From Bacteroidota bacterium (lineage in GTDB: Bacteria > Bacteroidota > Bacteroidia > Chitinophagales > Chitinophagaceae): a stretch of 64,000 bases of DNA. The notes below the pieces were generated by a model. The model saw only the letters and a list, made by a program, of their open reading frames with translations. It had not been told where the DNA came from and did not search any database. The DNA is taken from positions 1 to 64,000 of the forward strand of contig JAFEAJ010000019.1 of the NCBI GenBank assembly GCA_018266455.1, given 5' to 3'. Below, one piece after another: positions 1 through 9,484 of the stretch (position 1 is the stretch's first letter; each line of letters starts with the position of its first letter). A program made the translations under genes and the position numbers.

Positions 1-99
1 CAACTATTTTTCAGTACATTACCTCATTTCACTGATACCAGGGTTTCTTTAAACGCTTTCGATGGCGCAGCAGAAAAATAGGCTGCTGCAGAAGGGCAT

Positions 100-1149
100 T
101 TAAATCACCAGCATCGCATCCCCATAGCTGAAAAAGCGGTATTTGTCCTTGATTGCTTTTTTATATGCTTCCATGGCCAGGTCGTAACCAGCAAATGCGC
201 AGGTCATAATCAACAAGCTTGTTTTTGGCAAATGGAAATTGGTGATCAGCGCATCAGCAATATTGAACTGGTAAGGCGGATGGATAAAAGTATTGGTCCA
301 GCCTTCTGAAGATTTTAATAGCTTTTCAGCGGTAAACGAAGACTCCAATGCACGCATAGTAGTAGTTCCGATAGAACATATCCGATGGCCTGCAGACCTT
401 GCTTTATTAGCAATCCTGCAGGCTTCTTCGTCAATACGATAATATTCTGCATCCATTTTATGTTTGCTGAGGTCTTCGACTTCAATTGGCCGAAAAGTGC
501 CCAGCCCTGTATGCAATGTTACTTCTGCAAAACGAACGCCCTTTATTTCAAGGCGCTTGATAAGCTCTTTGCTGAAATGTAAACCCGCTGTCGGCGCTGC
601 AACTGCTCCCTCATGTTTCGCATACACTGTTTGATAGCGCTCTTTATCTTCATCGTCAGGCTTGCGCTTGATATATTTAGGTAAGGGGGTTTCTCCCAGC
701 ACTTCCAGTACCTGGCGGAATTCATCGTCAGTGCCCTCCCATAAAAACCGGATGGTCCGGCCACGGCTGGTGGTGTTGTCGATCACTTCTGCAACCAGTT
801 CATCAGCTTCGCCAAAATATAGTTTATTGCCAACGCGTATTTTCCTGGCCGGGTCAACAATCACATCCCACAAACGGTTTGGCTTGTTCAGCTCGCGAAG
901 AAGGAAAACCTCAATTTTAGCCCCTGTTTTTTCTTTTCTGCCATACATGCGCGCAGGAAACACTTTCGTGTTGTTCACCACAAAGACGTCCTTATCATTA
1001 AAATAGTCTAATATGTCGCGGAAATGTTTGTTTTCAATTTGGCCCGTATGGCGATGAACAACCATCATTCGGCTGTCTTCTCTTTTTTTCGCAGGATGCT
1101 GGGCAATGAGGTTTAAGGGAAGGTCGAACCTGAACTGGGATAACTTCAT
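100..1149 (-). CDS. queA: S-adenosylmethionine:tRNA ribosyltransferase-isomerase QueA
   Basis: QueA transfers and isomerises the ribosyl part of SAM onto 7-aminomethyl-7-deazaguanine in tRNA to make epoxyqueuosine, in the cytoplasm. The 349-residue product has the family's usual length. It begins [11 protein letters not shown] and carries the typical [20 protein letters not shown] start, the [15 protein letters not shown] stretch, [12 protein letters not shown] in the middle and [12 protein letters not shown] near the end. The reading frame runs open 32 codons further upstream, but that extension does not resemble the family, so the ATG ending at 1149 is chosen. The gene stands alone, divergent from the TraB/GumN gene. 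No other queuosine gene lies in the window. The family call is secure. Confidence 0.96.
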   Translation of the reverse strand: MKLSQFRFDLPLNLIAQHPAKKREDSRMMVVHRHTGQIENKHFRDILDYFNDKDVFVVNNTKVFPARMYGRKEKTGAKIEVFLLRELNKPNRLWDVIVDPARKIRVGNKLYFGEADELVAEVIDNTTSRGRTIRFLWEGTDDEFRQVLEVLGETPLPKYIKRKPDDEDKERYQTVYAKHEGAVAAPTAGLHFSKELIKRLEIKGVRFAEVTLHTGLGTFRPIEVEDLSKHKMDAEYYRIDEEACRIANKARSAGHRICSIGTTTMRALESSFTAEKLLKSSEGWTNTFIHPPYQFNIADALITNFHLPKTSLLIMTCAFAGYDLAMEAYKKAIKDKYRFFSYGDAMLVI

Positions 1150-1439
1150 GTGGGTGTAAATTTTTTTAATAACGGCCAAATGATACCAGCGGGCTGGAAG
1201 GAGGGATACAACGGGATTTCCGTTACAAACCAGGCCTTGCGGCACACCCGGTTTGGTATCATGTTACGGCATGATTTTTTAGGGGTGCAAAGTTAAGGGA
1301 ATGACAGCAAAATAAGAAATAAGAAAATTGCGGTATGCTGGCCGCTTTTGTAAAGCCTGTTATTAGGTGCTGTTTTATAAAATAATTTTTATGATTTTTC
1401 GTCTTTTATACATCTTCATACTAATTGATAACATTTGAG

Positions 1440-4400
1440 ATGAGCTTGATCTTTACGCGTTTTAGGGTTGCATTGGCCTTTGTCTTTTTTTCTCCCCTTT
1501 TTTTACATGCACAGGAAAAGGAACAAAAAAAATATCCTGCCTTACTGTGGGAAATCACCGGGAACGGCCTTGCCAGGCCATCTTATCTTTTTGGCACTAT
1601 GCATGTGAGCAGCAAAATGGTATTTAACCTGGGCGATTCGTTTTATGCAGGCATTAAAAGCGCCGATGTGGTTGCCCTTGAACTTGACCCCCAATTGTGG
1701 CAGGGCCAAATGTTCCGGTACCAGAAAATGCAGAACAACCTCCGGTCCTTTGCCCAGGGCGCCCCGAATGATTACCTGGGCGAAAAATCTTTTCAGTTAG
1801 AAAAGTATGAATACAAGCTAAAAGCAGCATTAAGCGAAGAACCTGCCATCATCAATGGTTTGTTATATAGAACTTATCAGCAGAAAGCCGATTTTGAAGA
1901 AGACACCTACCTGGACTTATATATTTACCAAACGGGCCGGAAATTGGGCAAACAAGCCACAGGGGTGGAGAACTACTTCGAAACAGAAAAACTTATTATT
2001 GAAGCTGCCCAGGATATGATGAAAGATAAAAAACGCAGGGGCCGGGATAGCGATAACGATGGAGAATCGATGTATGATACTGAAAAGAAAGCACAGGATG
2101 CCTATCGCCAGGGAGACCTCGATTTGCTTGACTCGCTTGAGCACATTATGATACCTTCCGGAGCTTACCTTGAAAAATTTCTGTACAAGCGGAACGAGAT
2201 ACAGGCAAGTTCAATAGATAGTATCATGAAAAAAAAATCATTGTTTGTTGGGGTTGGCGCTGCACATTTGCCCGGGAAAAGAGGAGTAATAGAACTGCTG
2301 CGCAAAAAGGGATACCAGTTGCGCCCGATCAATATCCAGGATAGAGACCCTTCCCAGCGCGATGATATTGACAAGATAAAAGTGCCCGTAAAATTCTTTC
2401 CCTTTACCTCCGACGACAGCTTCTTTTCTGTGATGCTGCCAGGAAAATTATATAAAAGAGATGACAACGGGCTCAACGCGTCATGGCAATATGCTGATAT
2501 GGCCAACGGAACATATTATATGGTCACAAGGGTGCCTACTTATGGTTATTTTGTGGGCCAAACCGAGGACATTGTGCTGAAAAAAACAGATAGCCTGTTA
2601 TATGAAAACATTCCCGGGAAAATTCTTTCAAAAAAATCAATCACCAGGAACAGCTACCGGGGCTACGACATCAGCAACAAAACCCGCAGGGGCGACATTC
2701 AGCGGTACAATATTTTTGTGACCCCTTATGAGGTGCTGGTCTTCAAAATCAGTGGCATGGGGAATTATGCCGACGGAGATGAAGCCAACCGGTTTTTTAG
2801 CTCAGTTAATATAAAAAGAAACGATATCGGCAACTGGCCCGAGTATGAACCGCTTCAGGGCGGCTTTAAGACAAAGCTTCCTGAAAAGCCTTTTGTTGCA
2901 AAAAATGACAATGTGCCCGATGGGGCCACGCGGTGGGAGTATCAGGCTGTAGATGCTGCTAACAGGGACGCCTATCTTATTCTGGTAAAGAGCGTCCAGA
3001 ACTATCATTTTCTTGAAGAAGATTCCTTTACCCTGGGCATGATGGAAGAAAGTTTCCGTCTCTCAGACTATATTGACAAGGATAAAACAATTGCCACAAA
3101 ATACAATTTGCTCAATGGCCGCCCATGTATTAATGCAGAATATCGTACGAAGGATGGCGGTTATGCGAAAGCAAGGTTCCTCATCAAGGGGGCACATTGT
3201 TATGTGCTTGCTGCGCAAAGCCAAAAAAACAAGCCCTTCTCTGCTTTTTTTGACTCTTTTTCTTTTGCTCCCTTCCGTTATAGCCAATACAAAAATTATG
3301 TTGACAGTTTTGTGAACATCAGCGTGTCTACGCCCGTAGTGCCTGATATTGATGCCAACATCAGATCAGCATACGAAAAAGCAAACAGCCAGGAATTTTT
3401 GAATTCAATATCAGAAAACAACAATTACTGGCCGCGCAGCAAAACTGCTTTGTTTAAAGATGACTCCACAGGAGAAGCGGTGTTTGTATCTATGGAACCA
3501 TACCCAAAATATTATTATCCGAAGGACACGGCTGTTTTCTGGAAAGATGAAGTAAATGAAGAACGCATTCGCAAAAATTTCATTATCCGAAATAAAACAC
3601 CTTTCAAGTTCAGTGATTCTGCTATTGGCTTTAAATACATTTTTACAGACACAGGTTCCTCAAGATCGATCAATAGCTGGATGTTTGTGAAAGACAATAA
3701 ATTTTACAGGGTAACAAGCCTGAACGATTCTGCCGGGAAAAGCGATTTCGTCAACCGGTTTTATGAAAGCCTGAAGCTCCTGGGCTCAAAACCTGCAGGA
3801 TCCGTGTTTGCAAATAAGCTCGATATTTTTTTTACTGATTTTTACAGCAGTGACCCTGCTACCAGCCAACAAGCAAAGGCAGCAATATCAAATGTTTTTT
3901 TTGGCGCATTGGGCGTGCCCAGGCTGTTGCACGCTATAGAAACTTTGCCGTATAACGATAAAGACTATTTCGACACCAAAACAAAACTGATCAATGAGCT
4001 TGGGTTCATCCACAATTCCGGCGTTGCAGGCCAAATAGCAGGAGGGCTGAAAAATATTTATGATAAATCAGGCGACACCAGTGTGTTTCAAAACGCAGTA
4101 CTGAAAGCATTGGCCAAAGATAAAACCCAAGCCTCTTACCAGGTTTTGAAAACCCTGCTGCTCCAGGATCCGCCCGTGTTTGCTAATACATCAGATTATA
4201 ATTACCTGTTCCAGGACATAGCAGATTCACTACAGCTTGCCCGCCTGTTGTTCCCCGAATTGCTGCAATTGTCGTCCGTTGATGATTATAAAGACAATGT
4301 GCGCTCATTGCTGGCTGATTTGGTAGATAGCGGTTATATGAAAGCAGATGATTACAAAGACTACTTCAGCAATATTTATTTTGAAGCAAAAATCCAATTG

Positions 4401-5141
4401 AAAAAACAGATGGCGCATGATGAGCAGGGCCTTCAAAAGAAAAATGACCCTAATACTGCCAACCCCTACAATGGCCCTGCTAATGTGGATGTCGAGGATG
4501 ACAACAGCGATCTTAATGATTATGCCGTGCTTTTGTTGCCGTTTTATTCCTGGAATGCGGTTGTTCCTGCTTTTTTTGATAAGCTGCTGCAAAGTAAAGA
4601 TGCCCTGCTTCGCCTGAACACCGCAATGCTGATGCTTAGGCACAATAAACCGGTAGCTGACAGCATTATCCAAAATCTTGCTAAGGATGACAGGTACAGG
4701 TTTGTGCTGTACGACAAGCTGGAAAATATTAACAGGAAAGACATTTTCCCAAGACATTATGCCAACCAAATAGATATGGCAAGAAGCAGCATTGCCGCTA
4801 CACAGCCTTCAAATGATTTTTTTGTTATAGAATACGCAGGAAAGAAATTTGTTCATTATAAAGAGAAGAAAGGCTGGGCTTATTTCTTCAAATACAAAAA
4901 CAATAAAGATGATGAAAACTGGCAAATGGCCATCAGCGGGCTCCAGCCTGAAAATACAAAAGAAATAAACAGCGACAAAAGCTTTGTGCTATTGACAAAT
5001 AAAAAACTGAAAAATAACAGGCCTGCCTTTGCACAATTTGACGAGCAGTTAAAGCATTTGACCTTCTCGAAATATAAAAGTGGTGCTTCATTTTATATCG
5101 ATAACAGGTACCATCTCAGCCAGGATGATGATGATGATTAG
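1440..5141 (+). CDS. Very large secreted TraB/GumN-family protein with about 900-residue C-terminal extension
   Basis: The product has 1233 residues. A signal peptide (hydrophobic VALAFVFFSPLFLHAQ) is followed by a TraB/GumN domain at about residues 30-300, with the LFGTMHVS motif (GTMH at 52-55), the acidic VALELDP and the closing GVGAAHLPGKRG motif. TraB/GumN proteins resemble metal-dependent proteases of the Tiki type, but their bacterial role is mostly unknown. Single-domain members are about 300 residues, so the remaining 900 residues are unexplained. That part seems to hold repeated mixed alpha-beta segments, an alpha-helical HEAT-like stretch from about 790 to 1080, and an Asp-rich C-terminus. 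A TTG start five codons upstream is possible, but the ATG gives a normal signal peptide. The gene ends 12 bases from the stop of the convergent amn gene. Its function is unknown. Confidence 0.85.
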   Translation: MSLIFTRFRVALAFVFFSPLFLHAQEKEQKKYPALLWEITGNGLARPSYLFGTMHVSSKMVFNLGDSFYAGIKSADVVALELDPQLWQGQMFRYQKMQNNLRSFAQGAPNDYLGEKSFQLEKYEYKLKAALSEEPAIINGLLYRTYQQKADFEEDTYLDLYIYQTGRKLGKQATGVENYFETEKLIIEAAQDMMKDKKRRGRDSDNDGESMYDTEKKAQDAYRQGDLDLLDSLEHIMIPSGAYLEKFLYKRNEIQASSIDSIMKKKSLFVGVGAAHLPGKRGVIELLRKKGYQLRPINIQDRDPSQRDDIDKIKVPVKFFPFTSDDSFFSVMLPGKLYKRDDNGLNASWQYADMANGTYYMVTRVPTYGYFVGQTEDIVLKKTDSLLYENIPGKILSKKSITRNSYRGYDISNKTRRGDIQRYNIFVTPYEVLVFKISGMGNYADGDEANRFFSSVNIKRNDIGNWPEYEPLQGGFKTKLPEKPFVAKNDNVPDGATRWEYQAVDAANRDAYLILVKSVQNYHFLEEDSFTLGMMEESFRLSDYIDKDKTIATKYNLLNGRPCINAEYRTKDGGYAKARFLIKGAHCYVLAAQSQKNKPFSAFFDSFSFAPFRYSQYKNYVDSFVNISVSTPVVPDIDANIRSAYEKANSQEFLNSISENNNYWPRSKTALFKDDSTGEAVFVSMEPYPKYYYPKDTAVFWKDEVNEERIRKNFIIRNKTPFKFSDSAIGFKYIFTDTGSSRSINSWMFVKDNKFYRVTSLNDSAGKSDFVNRFYESLKLLGSKPAGSVFANKLDIFFTDFYSSDPATSQQAKAAISNVFFGALGVPRLLHAIETLPYNDKDYFDTKTKLINELGFIHNSGVAGQIAGGLKNIYDKSGDTSVFQNAVLKALAKDKTQASYQVLKTLLLQDPPVFANTSDYNYLFQDIADSLQLARLLFPELLQLSSVDDYKDNVRSLLADLVDSGYMKADDYKDYFSNIYFEAKIQLKKQMAHDEQGLQKKNDPNTANPYNGPANVDVEDDNSDLNDYAVLLLPFYSWNAVVPAFFDKLLQSKDALLRLNTAMLMLRHNKPVADSIIQNLAKDDRYRFVLYDKLENINRKDIFPRHYANQIDMARSSIAATQPSNDFFVIEYAGKKFVHYKEKKGWAYFFKYKNNKDDENWQMAISGLQPENTKEINSDKSFVLLTNKKLKNNRPAFAQFDEQLKHLTFSKYKSGASFYIDNRYHLSQDDDDD

Positions 5142-5153
5142 TTATCCAATCAG

Positions 5154-5924
5154 CTAAAAGCGCAGGTGCCTTACCGTAAGCCCGTTATTGATGAGCTGTT
5201 TTAGTGAATCGATACCGATTTTAATGTGGGCCTCAACAAAACTCCCGGTCACTTTCACATCGCTTTCTTCTGTTTTTACCCCTTCCGGGATCATTGGCTG
5301 GTCGCTTACCAGTAGTAATGCGCCGGTTGGTATTTTATTATAAAAGCCCACCGAGAAGATGGTAGCAGTTTCCATGTCAATAGCATAAGCGCGGATTTTT
5401 TTCAGGTATTCTTTGAATGCCTCATCATGTTCCCAAACGCGCCGGTTGGTGGTGTACACTGTTCCTGTCCAATAATCGACCTGGTAATCGCGAATGGTGG
5501 TGGAAATCGCTTTTTGCAAAGCAAATGCAGGAAGGGCAGGCACTTCAGGAGGAAAATAATCGTTTGATGTCCCTTCGCCCCTTATGGCTGCTATCGGCAA
5601 AATCAAATCTCCGATCTTGTTCCTTTTTTTAAGCCCGCCACATTTCCCTAAAAATAAAACTGCTTTTGGGCTGATGGCTGTCAACAAATCCATGATGGTC
5701 GCGGCTGTAGGGCTGCCCATTCCGAAGTTGATGATGCTGATGTCTCCTGCGGTGGCACATTGCATCGGTTTATGTTCCCCCACAACTTGCACTTTATGCC
5801 ATTTTGCAAACAGCTGAACATAATTATCAAAGTTGGTCAGCAAAATGTATTCGCCGAAATTTTCAAGGTTCTCGCCAGTGTAACGTGGCAGCCAGTTTTG
5901 CACGATTTCTTCTTTGCTTTTCAT
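5154..5924 (-). CDS. amn: AMP nucleosidase
   Basis: The predicted reaction is hydrolysis of AMP to adenine and ribose 5-phosphate. The 256-residue protein belongs to the nucleoside phosphorylase/MTAN fold. It shows GMGSPTAATIMDLL, the glycine-rich VLFLGKCGGL segment, and AIDMETATIFSVGF, whose Met-Glu contacts ribose in this fold, followed by LLVSDQPM. The short form, without the regulatory N-terminal domain of the E. coli enzyme, is usual in Bacteroidota. An upstream extension of 38 codons is open but rich in Pro, Thr and Arg and unlike the family, so the ATG ending at 5924 (MKSKEEIVQNWLP) is taken. The gene is convergent with the TraB/GumN gene and divergent from the HsdR-N gene. Another nucleosidase specificity in the same fold is less likely. 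Confidence 0.88.
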   Translation of the reverse strand: MKSKEEIVQNWLPRYTGENLENFGEYILLTNFDNYVQLFAKWHKVQVVGEHKPMQCATAGDISIINFGMGSPTAATIMDLLTAISPKAVLFLGKCGGLKKRNKIGDLILPIAAIRGEGTSNDYFPPEVPALPAFALQKAISTTIRDYQVDYWTGTVYTTNRRVWEHDEAFKEYLKKIRAYAIDMETATIFSVGFYNKIPTGALLLVSDQPMIPEGVKTEESDVKVTGSFVEAHIKIGIDSLKQLINNGLTVRHLRF

Positions 5925-6172
5925 TCGTTTTATTAATTTATTTGGTGGGGGCGTCGTCCTTCTTCCAGGTATTGTTGCCATGCTCCCTTGTGCTTCAGGA
6001 ACTTTATTTCCCTTTTGCATCAGCACCTGCAAGAGCAAAAATTATTCGCCTTTTGCTGTAGCGCTTGTAAATACAGGAACAGGGGCATCCACAAAAAAAA
6101 TCCCGGCGAAATCTTTGTATCCAAAAATAATTTCACATTTTCGCAAGGTAAATTTAGCAAATAGTTTCCCCA

Positions 6173-6616
6173 ATGATTAAAATATATTACCCCAACCATC
6201 CCTTTAGGATAAAAGAAGAGGAGATAGGCAAGGAATATATTTTTGATGAACTGCGCAAACAATGGGTGCGGCTCACGCCAGAAGAATGGGTGCGCCAGAA
6301 TTTTGTTCGCTATCTTGTTGATGTGAAGAAATACCCTGCATCATATATTGCCATTGAACGAAAGATGAAGCTCAACGAAATGAACAAGCGCTTTGACATA
6401 CTCGTTTTTGATGATGCCGCAAAGCCCTGGATGATGGTTGAATGCAAGGGCATGAACATTGCTTTGGACAAAACCGTTCTCTGGCAAGCGCTGAATTATA
6501 ATATTGCCATTCCTGTAAAATATCTCGTAATCACTAATGGCGAATATTGTTATGGCTATCAAAAAGGGCTTATTGATTTTGAGGCTATGCCCGCGCTCCC
6601 CGCCTACGGCAAATAA
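6173..6616 (+). CDS. Small HsdR N-terminal (PD-(D/E)XK fold) protein
   Basis: This 147-residue protein consists of one domain related to the N-terminus of type I restriction subunit HsdR. The nuclease signature is visible as D75 (RFDILVF), E90-x-K92 (MVECKG) and a following Gln in WQALNY, the usual HSDR_N pattern. There is no helicase and no HsdM or HsdS gene nearby, so it is not part of a restriction system here. Stand-alone proteins of this kind are widespread in Bacteroidota genomes. The active-site residues look intact, which suggests a nuclease or DNA-binding role, but the biological job is unknown. The gene lies between amn (divergent) and gdhA (convergent), with a strong bidirectional terminator after it. 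Confidence 0.85.
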   Translation: MIKIYYPNHPFRIKEEEIGKEYIFDELRKQWVRLTPEEWVRQNFVRYLVDVKKYPASYIAIERKMKLNEMNKRFDILVFDDAAKPWMMVECKGMNIALDKTVLWQALNYNIAIPVKYLVITNGEYCYGYQKGLIDFEAMPALPAYGK

Positions 6617-6654
6617 AAACGGAGCTATTATTAACGGTTTTTCTGTCAAAAAAG

Positions 6655-6688
6655 AAGCCCCCCATTTGCGATTGCAATGGGGGGGCTT
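6655..6688. terminator. Bidirectional rho-independent terminator
   Basis: A GC-rich hairpin, AAGCCCCCCATT pairing with AATGGGGGGGCTT (one extra G bulged), is flanked by A-rich sequence on the left and by A-rich sequence read as U on the other strand on the right. It lies between the convergent HsdR-N and gdhA genes and can end transcription from both sides. Confidence 0.85.
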
Positions 6689-6711
6689 AAAAAAATCAAT
6701 CCTGTTCCCTG

Positions 6712-8130
6712 CTACGGGAAAATCCCAAGCTCAGCATAAGATGTAGCTACTTTATTGATGGCAACAATATATGCAGCCGTGCGCATATCAGGTATTTTAT
6801 CATTGCCTCTCCAGCAATCTATTATTTCCCTGGTAGCAGATATCATTGTTTCTTCGAGGCCACTGTATACGATGTCTACTTCATCAGCTCCATGAAGTAT
6901 GAATTGCTTTTCTTTGAGGCCAACTTTCTTTCCGGTCAATTCTTCTATCTGGTTCAGTATGCCCGTGTTCATGTTTTCGGTAAAGCGTTTTTCCATTCGG
7001 CCATAACGCACGTGGCTCAGGTTTTTGAGCCATTCAAAATATGAAACGGTAACTCCGCCCGCGTTGAGGTACATGTCAGGCACAACGATGATCCCTTTTT
7101 TAATGAACACTTCATCTGCCTCAGGCGTGAGCGGCCCGTTAGCAGCTTCGCCAATTATTTTTGCTTTTATATTTGGCGCGTTCTCTCCATTAATAACATT
7201 TTCCAGGGCTGCGGGTATTAAAATATCACAGGGCAGCTCAAGCGCATCTTTTGAGTTAGTAATATTTCTTGCGCCAGGGAAGTTTAAAATTGAACCTGTT
7301 TTTTTCCTATGCTGAAAAACTTCTTCTTCATTCAGCCCATCCGGATTGGTAATTGCTCCTTCATACTCGGCCAGCGCAATCAGCTTTGCCCCGCCTTCCC
7401 TGAAAAATTTAGCCGCATGATAGCCTACATTGCCCATTCCCTGCACAACAACCTTTTTGCCTGCAATGCCGGGAGGCAGCCCTGCTTTTTCCATAATGTC
7501 CTTCATGCCGCACACTTCGCGGATGCCATAAAAAACGCCAAGCCCTGTTGCTTCACGGCGGCCACGCACGCCTCCCTGCGATACAGGTTTGCCCGTAACA
7601 CAACCTGATGCATCAATCTCGCCAGGGCGCAAACTGGTATAGGTATCCAGTATCCAGGCCATTTCTCTCTCCCCGGTCCCATAATCTGGCGCAGGCACAT
7701 CTGTTCCAGGGCCGATAAAGTTCTTCTTGATAAGTTCGGAGGTGTATCTCCTGGTTATTTTTTCCAGTTCATAAGGAGTATACTTTTTAGGGTCTATAGA
7801 TATGCCGCCTTTAGCCCCGCCAAAAGGAACATTCACAATAGCGCATTTGTAGGTCATCAATGCAGCCAGCGCCATCACTTCATCAAGATTTACAGACAGT
7901 GCAAAACGGATACCTCCTTTGCAGGGCGATTTGTGATGAGAATGCTGGACGCGGTAAGCTTTTATTACTTCAACCTTATCTCCAATCTTAACAGGGAACA
8001 TCATCCTGTAAACAGAATTGCATTGTTTGATTTGCTCAAGGATGCCTGTGTCCCAGTTGGTGAATTTTGCGGCTTTATCAAAACTTTTTTCAACGGCTTC
8101 GAAAAATTTGTATTCGGTTAGTGCAGCCAT
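6712..8130 (-). CDS. gdhA: Glutamate dehydrogenase (Glu/Leu/Phe/Val dehydrogenase family)
   Basis: The enzyme interconverts glutamate with 2-oxoglutarate plus ammonium in the cytoplasm. The 472-residue sequence has the dimerisation and catalytic half with [25 protein letters not shown] (catalytic Lys within GGAKGG) and the [15 protein letters not shown] segment, then the nucleotide-binding half with [17 protein letters not shown]. Length is slightly above the 410-450 of most family members, with the extension in the C-terminal quarter. The family also contains leucine and phenylalanine dehydrogenases; the KGGIRF and [11 protein letters not shown] segments favour glutamate. NAD or NADP use cannot be told with certainty. 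The gene is transcribed on the same strand as ccmC-ccmD, about 85 bases downstream of ccmD. Confidence 0.92.
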   Translation of the reverse strand: MAALTEYKFFEAVEKSFDKAAKFTNWDTGILEQIKQCNSVYRMMFPVKIGDKVEVIKAYRVQHSHHKSPCKGGIRFALSVNLDEVMALAALMTYKCAIVNVPFGGAKGGISIDPKKYTPYELEKITRRYTSELIKKNFIGPGTDVPAPDYGTGEREMAWILDTYTSLRPGEIDASGCVTGKPVSQGGVRGRREATGLGVFYGIREVCGMKDIMEKAGLPPGIAGKKVVVQGMGNVGYHAAKFFREGGAKLIALAEYEGAITNPDGLNEEEVFQHRKKTGSILNFPGARNITNSKDALELPCDILIPAALENVINGENAPNIKAKIIGEAANGPLTPEADEVFIKKGIIVVPDMYLNAGGVTVSYFEWLKNLSHVRYGRMEKRFTENMNTGILNQIEELTGKKVGLKEKQFILHGADEVDIVYSGLEETMISATREIIDCWRGNDKIPDMRTAAYIVAINKVATSYAELGIFP

Positions 8131-8215
8131 GACTTAATTTTTAGGTTTACGATTATAATTTCATATTGACAAGCTGATCGAAAAAAAAAGCAACATTCAG
8201 AGATTACCTATCGGT

Positions 8216-8437
8216 TTAATTTTTTTCCATTTTGCTGATTTTCCTGTCGAGCCTTACCAAATAAAAAAGCAGGCCCAATAAAATAATCACAAGCACGGCT
8301 ACTACCACATAAATTTTCCCATTGCTCCGCATGACACCTGCCATTTGGGCTTTGTCGGCGCTGTCCTGTGCCCATGAGGGCAAGGTTAATAACGAAGCGA
8401 AGATCGTAAATAATATGCGGCTGAGTTTCTTATGCAT
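8216..8437 (-). CDS. ccmD: CcmD-family small membrane protein
   Basis: The 73-residue product has a signal-like N-terminus (LSRILFTIFASLLTLPSWAQ), a short linker, one transmembrane helix (IYVVVAVLVIILLGLLFYLV) and a charged LDRKISKMEKN tail. This is the layout of the CcmD proteins of Bacteroidota, which help release haem-loaded CcmE from the CcmC complex in system I cytochrome c maturation. Its start overlaps the end of ccmC by 8 bases, showing translational coupling. The sequence itself is short and low in fixed motifs, so the call depends largely on position next to ccmC and on the topology. Confidence 0.8.
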   Translation of the reverse strand: MHKKLSRILFTIFASLLTLPSWAQDSADKAQMAGVMRSNGKIYVVVAVLVIILLGLLFYLVRLDRKISKMEKN

Positions 8438-9101
8438 TGCTGAGTTTCTTTTCTTCTAAAAATTTTAAGCGTATGCGCAAAGTAGTTATCCAAGTGCCAA
8501 GGAGCGCCCAACCGGGAACGGCTCCCAGTAAAAATATTGGCCTCATGCGGCTGTCAATATCCTGCGAGTTCAATGCAGGATTGCCCATGCCCCCCGGGTG
8601 GAGGCTTTCCATCAACCTCGGTATGATCCAAATGGTAGGGAACAACATAAAAAAAGCAAATACATTGTATACTGCGGCTATGCGTGCCCGTTTGTCCACA
8701 TCAGCAATAGAATTCCGCAACACCAGGTAAGCAAAATAAATGAGCAGTGCAATGGCGGCCCCCAGTTGCTTAGGGTCGTTGCTCCAGAAAGCGCCCCAGG
8801 TATATTTTGCCCAAACAGCGCCAGTGGTCAGTCCAAGTACCCCAAACAAAATACCAGCGTTCGCAAATTCCAGCGCATACACATCATTTTTAGGATTGCT
8901 ATTGCGCAGGTATTTTATAGAATAAACGACCGAAACTATAAAATAAATCATCATGCAAAACCACATGGCCACATGGAAATAAAGGTTGCGGATGGTTTCG
9001 TGAAGAATGGGCTTAGCTGGCACGCTACCCAAAAAACCTGCAATGAATGCATACAGCAGGCATATTGCCGATAATATTTTCCACCAGTTTTTACTGAGCA
9101 T
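8430..9101 (-). CDS. ccmC: Haem exporter protein CcmC (CcsA/CcmC family)
   Basis: CcmC delivers haem to the periplasmic side for loading onto CcmE during cytochrome c maturation. The 223-residue product has about six membrane helices and the tryptophan-rich signature WAKYTWGAFWSNDPKQ, the Bacteroidota version of the WWD haem-handling motif. Conserved histidines lie before it (NLYFHVAMWF) and after it (ESLHPGG). The frame is open 14 codons upstream, but the ATG ending at 9101 gives a normal N-terminus that leads directly into the first helix. ccmD overlaps its 3' end. ccmB lies upstream beyond a 383-base gap rather than directly abutting. The cytochrome c at 54394 is one possible client. Confidence 0.92.
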   Translation of the reverse strand: MLSKNWWKILSAICLLYAFIAGFLGSVPAKPILHETIRNLYFHVAMWFCMMIYFIVSVVYSIKYLRNSNPKNDVYALEFANAGILFGVLGLTTGAVWAKYTWGAFWSNDPKQLGAAIALLIYFAYLVLRNSIADVDKRARIAAVYNVFAFFMLFPTIWIIPRLMESLHPGGMGNPALNSQDIDSRMRPIFLLGAVPGWALLGTWITTLRIRLKFLEEKKLSNA

Positions 9102-9484
9102 AAATTGTTCCCGGCAGCTTTCAAACCTGTAATGCAGGTGCAATCTTTATTCATGCTGCCTTTCCAGGTTGCAAAAATAGGGTAAACCGGCCATCTTGTA
9201 AATTATTGGGGCATCTATTGCAGAAAATCGAACAAACGATGGTTCTGTGAAATATAATTAGAACAACCACAGCAACCTGTTTTAACAATGAATATTATTG
9301 ATCAGGGAGGGGCTTTCATTGAACATCATGAAGCGCCAAACATTGCAATGCAATGATCCCTTCGTGCTGAACATTTCCATTGCACAATGTGCTTATGAGT
9401 TCAGCAGAATTGTTTTAGCCAAAAAGCACAAGAATGCATATTAGCTATTCCCGTGCGCTCACATGCAAAATAGAACCATCGCCA
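9102..9484. other. Intergenic gap inside the ccm cluster with no gene seen
   Basis: This 383-base stretch separates ccmB from ccmC, which are usually adjacent. No reading frame of useful length with codon use like its neighbours was seen on either strand, and no clear terminator or tRNA-like fold. A small self-complementary patch of CATTGCAATG type near 9350 is the only structure noted. Confidence 0.6.
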
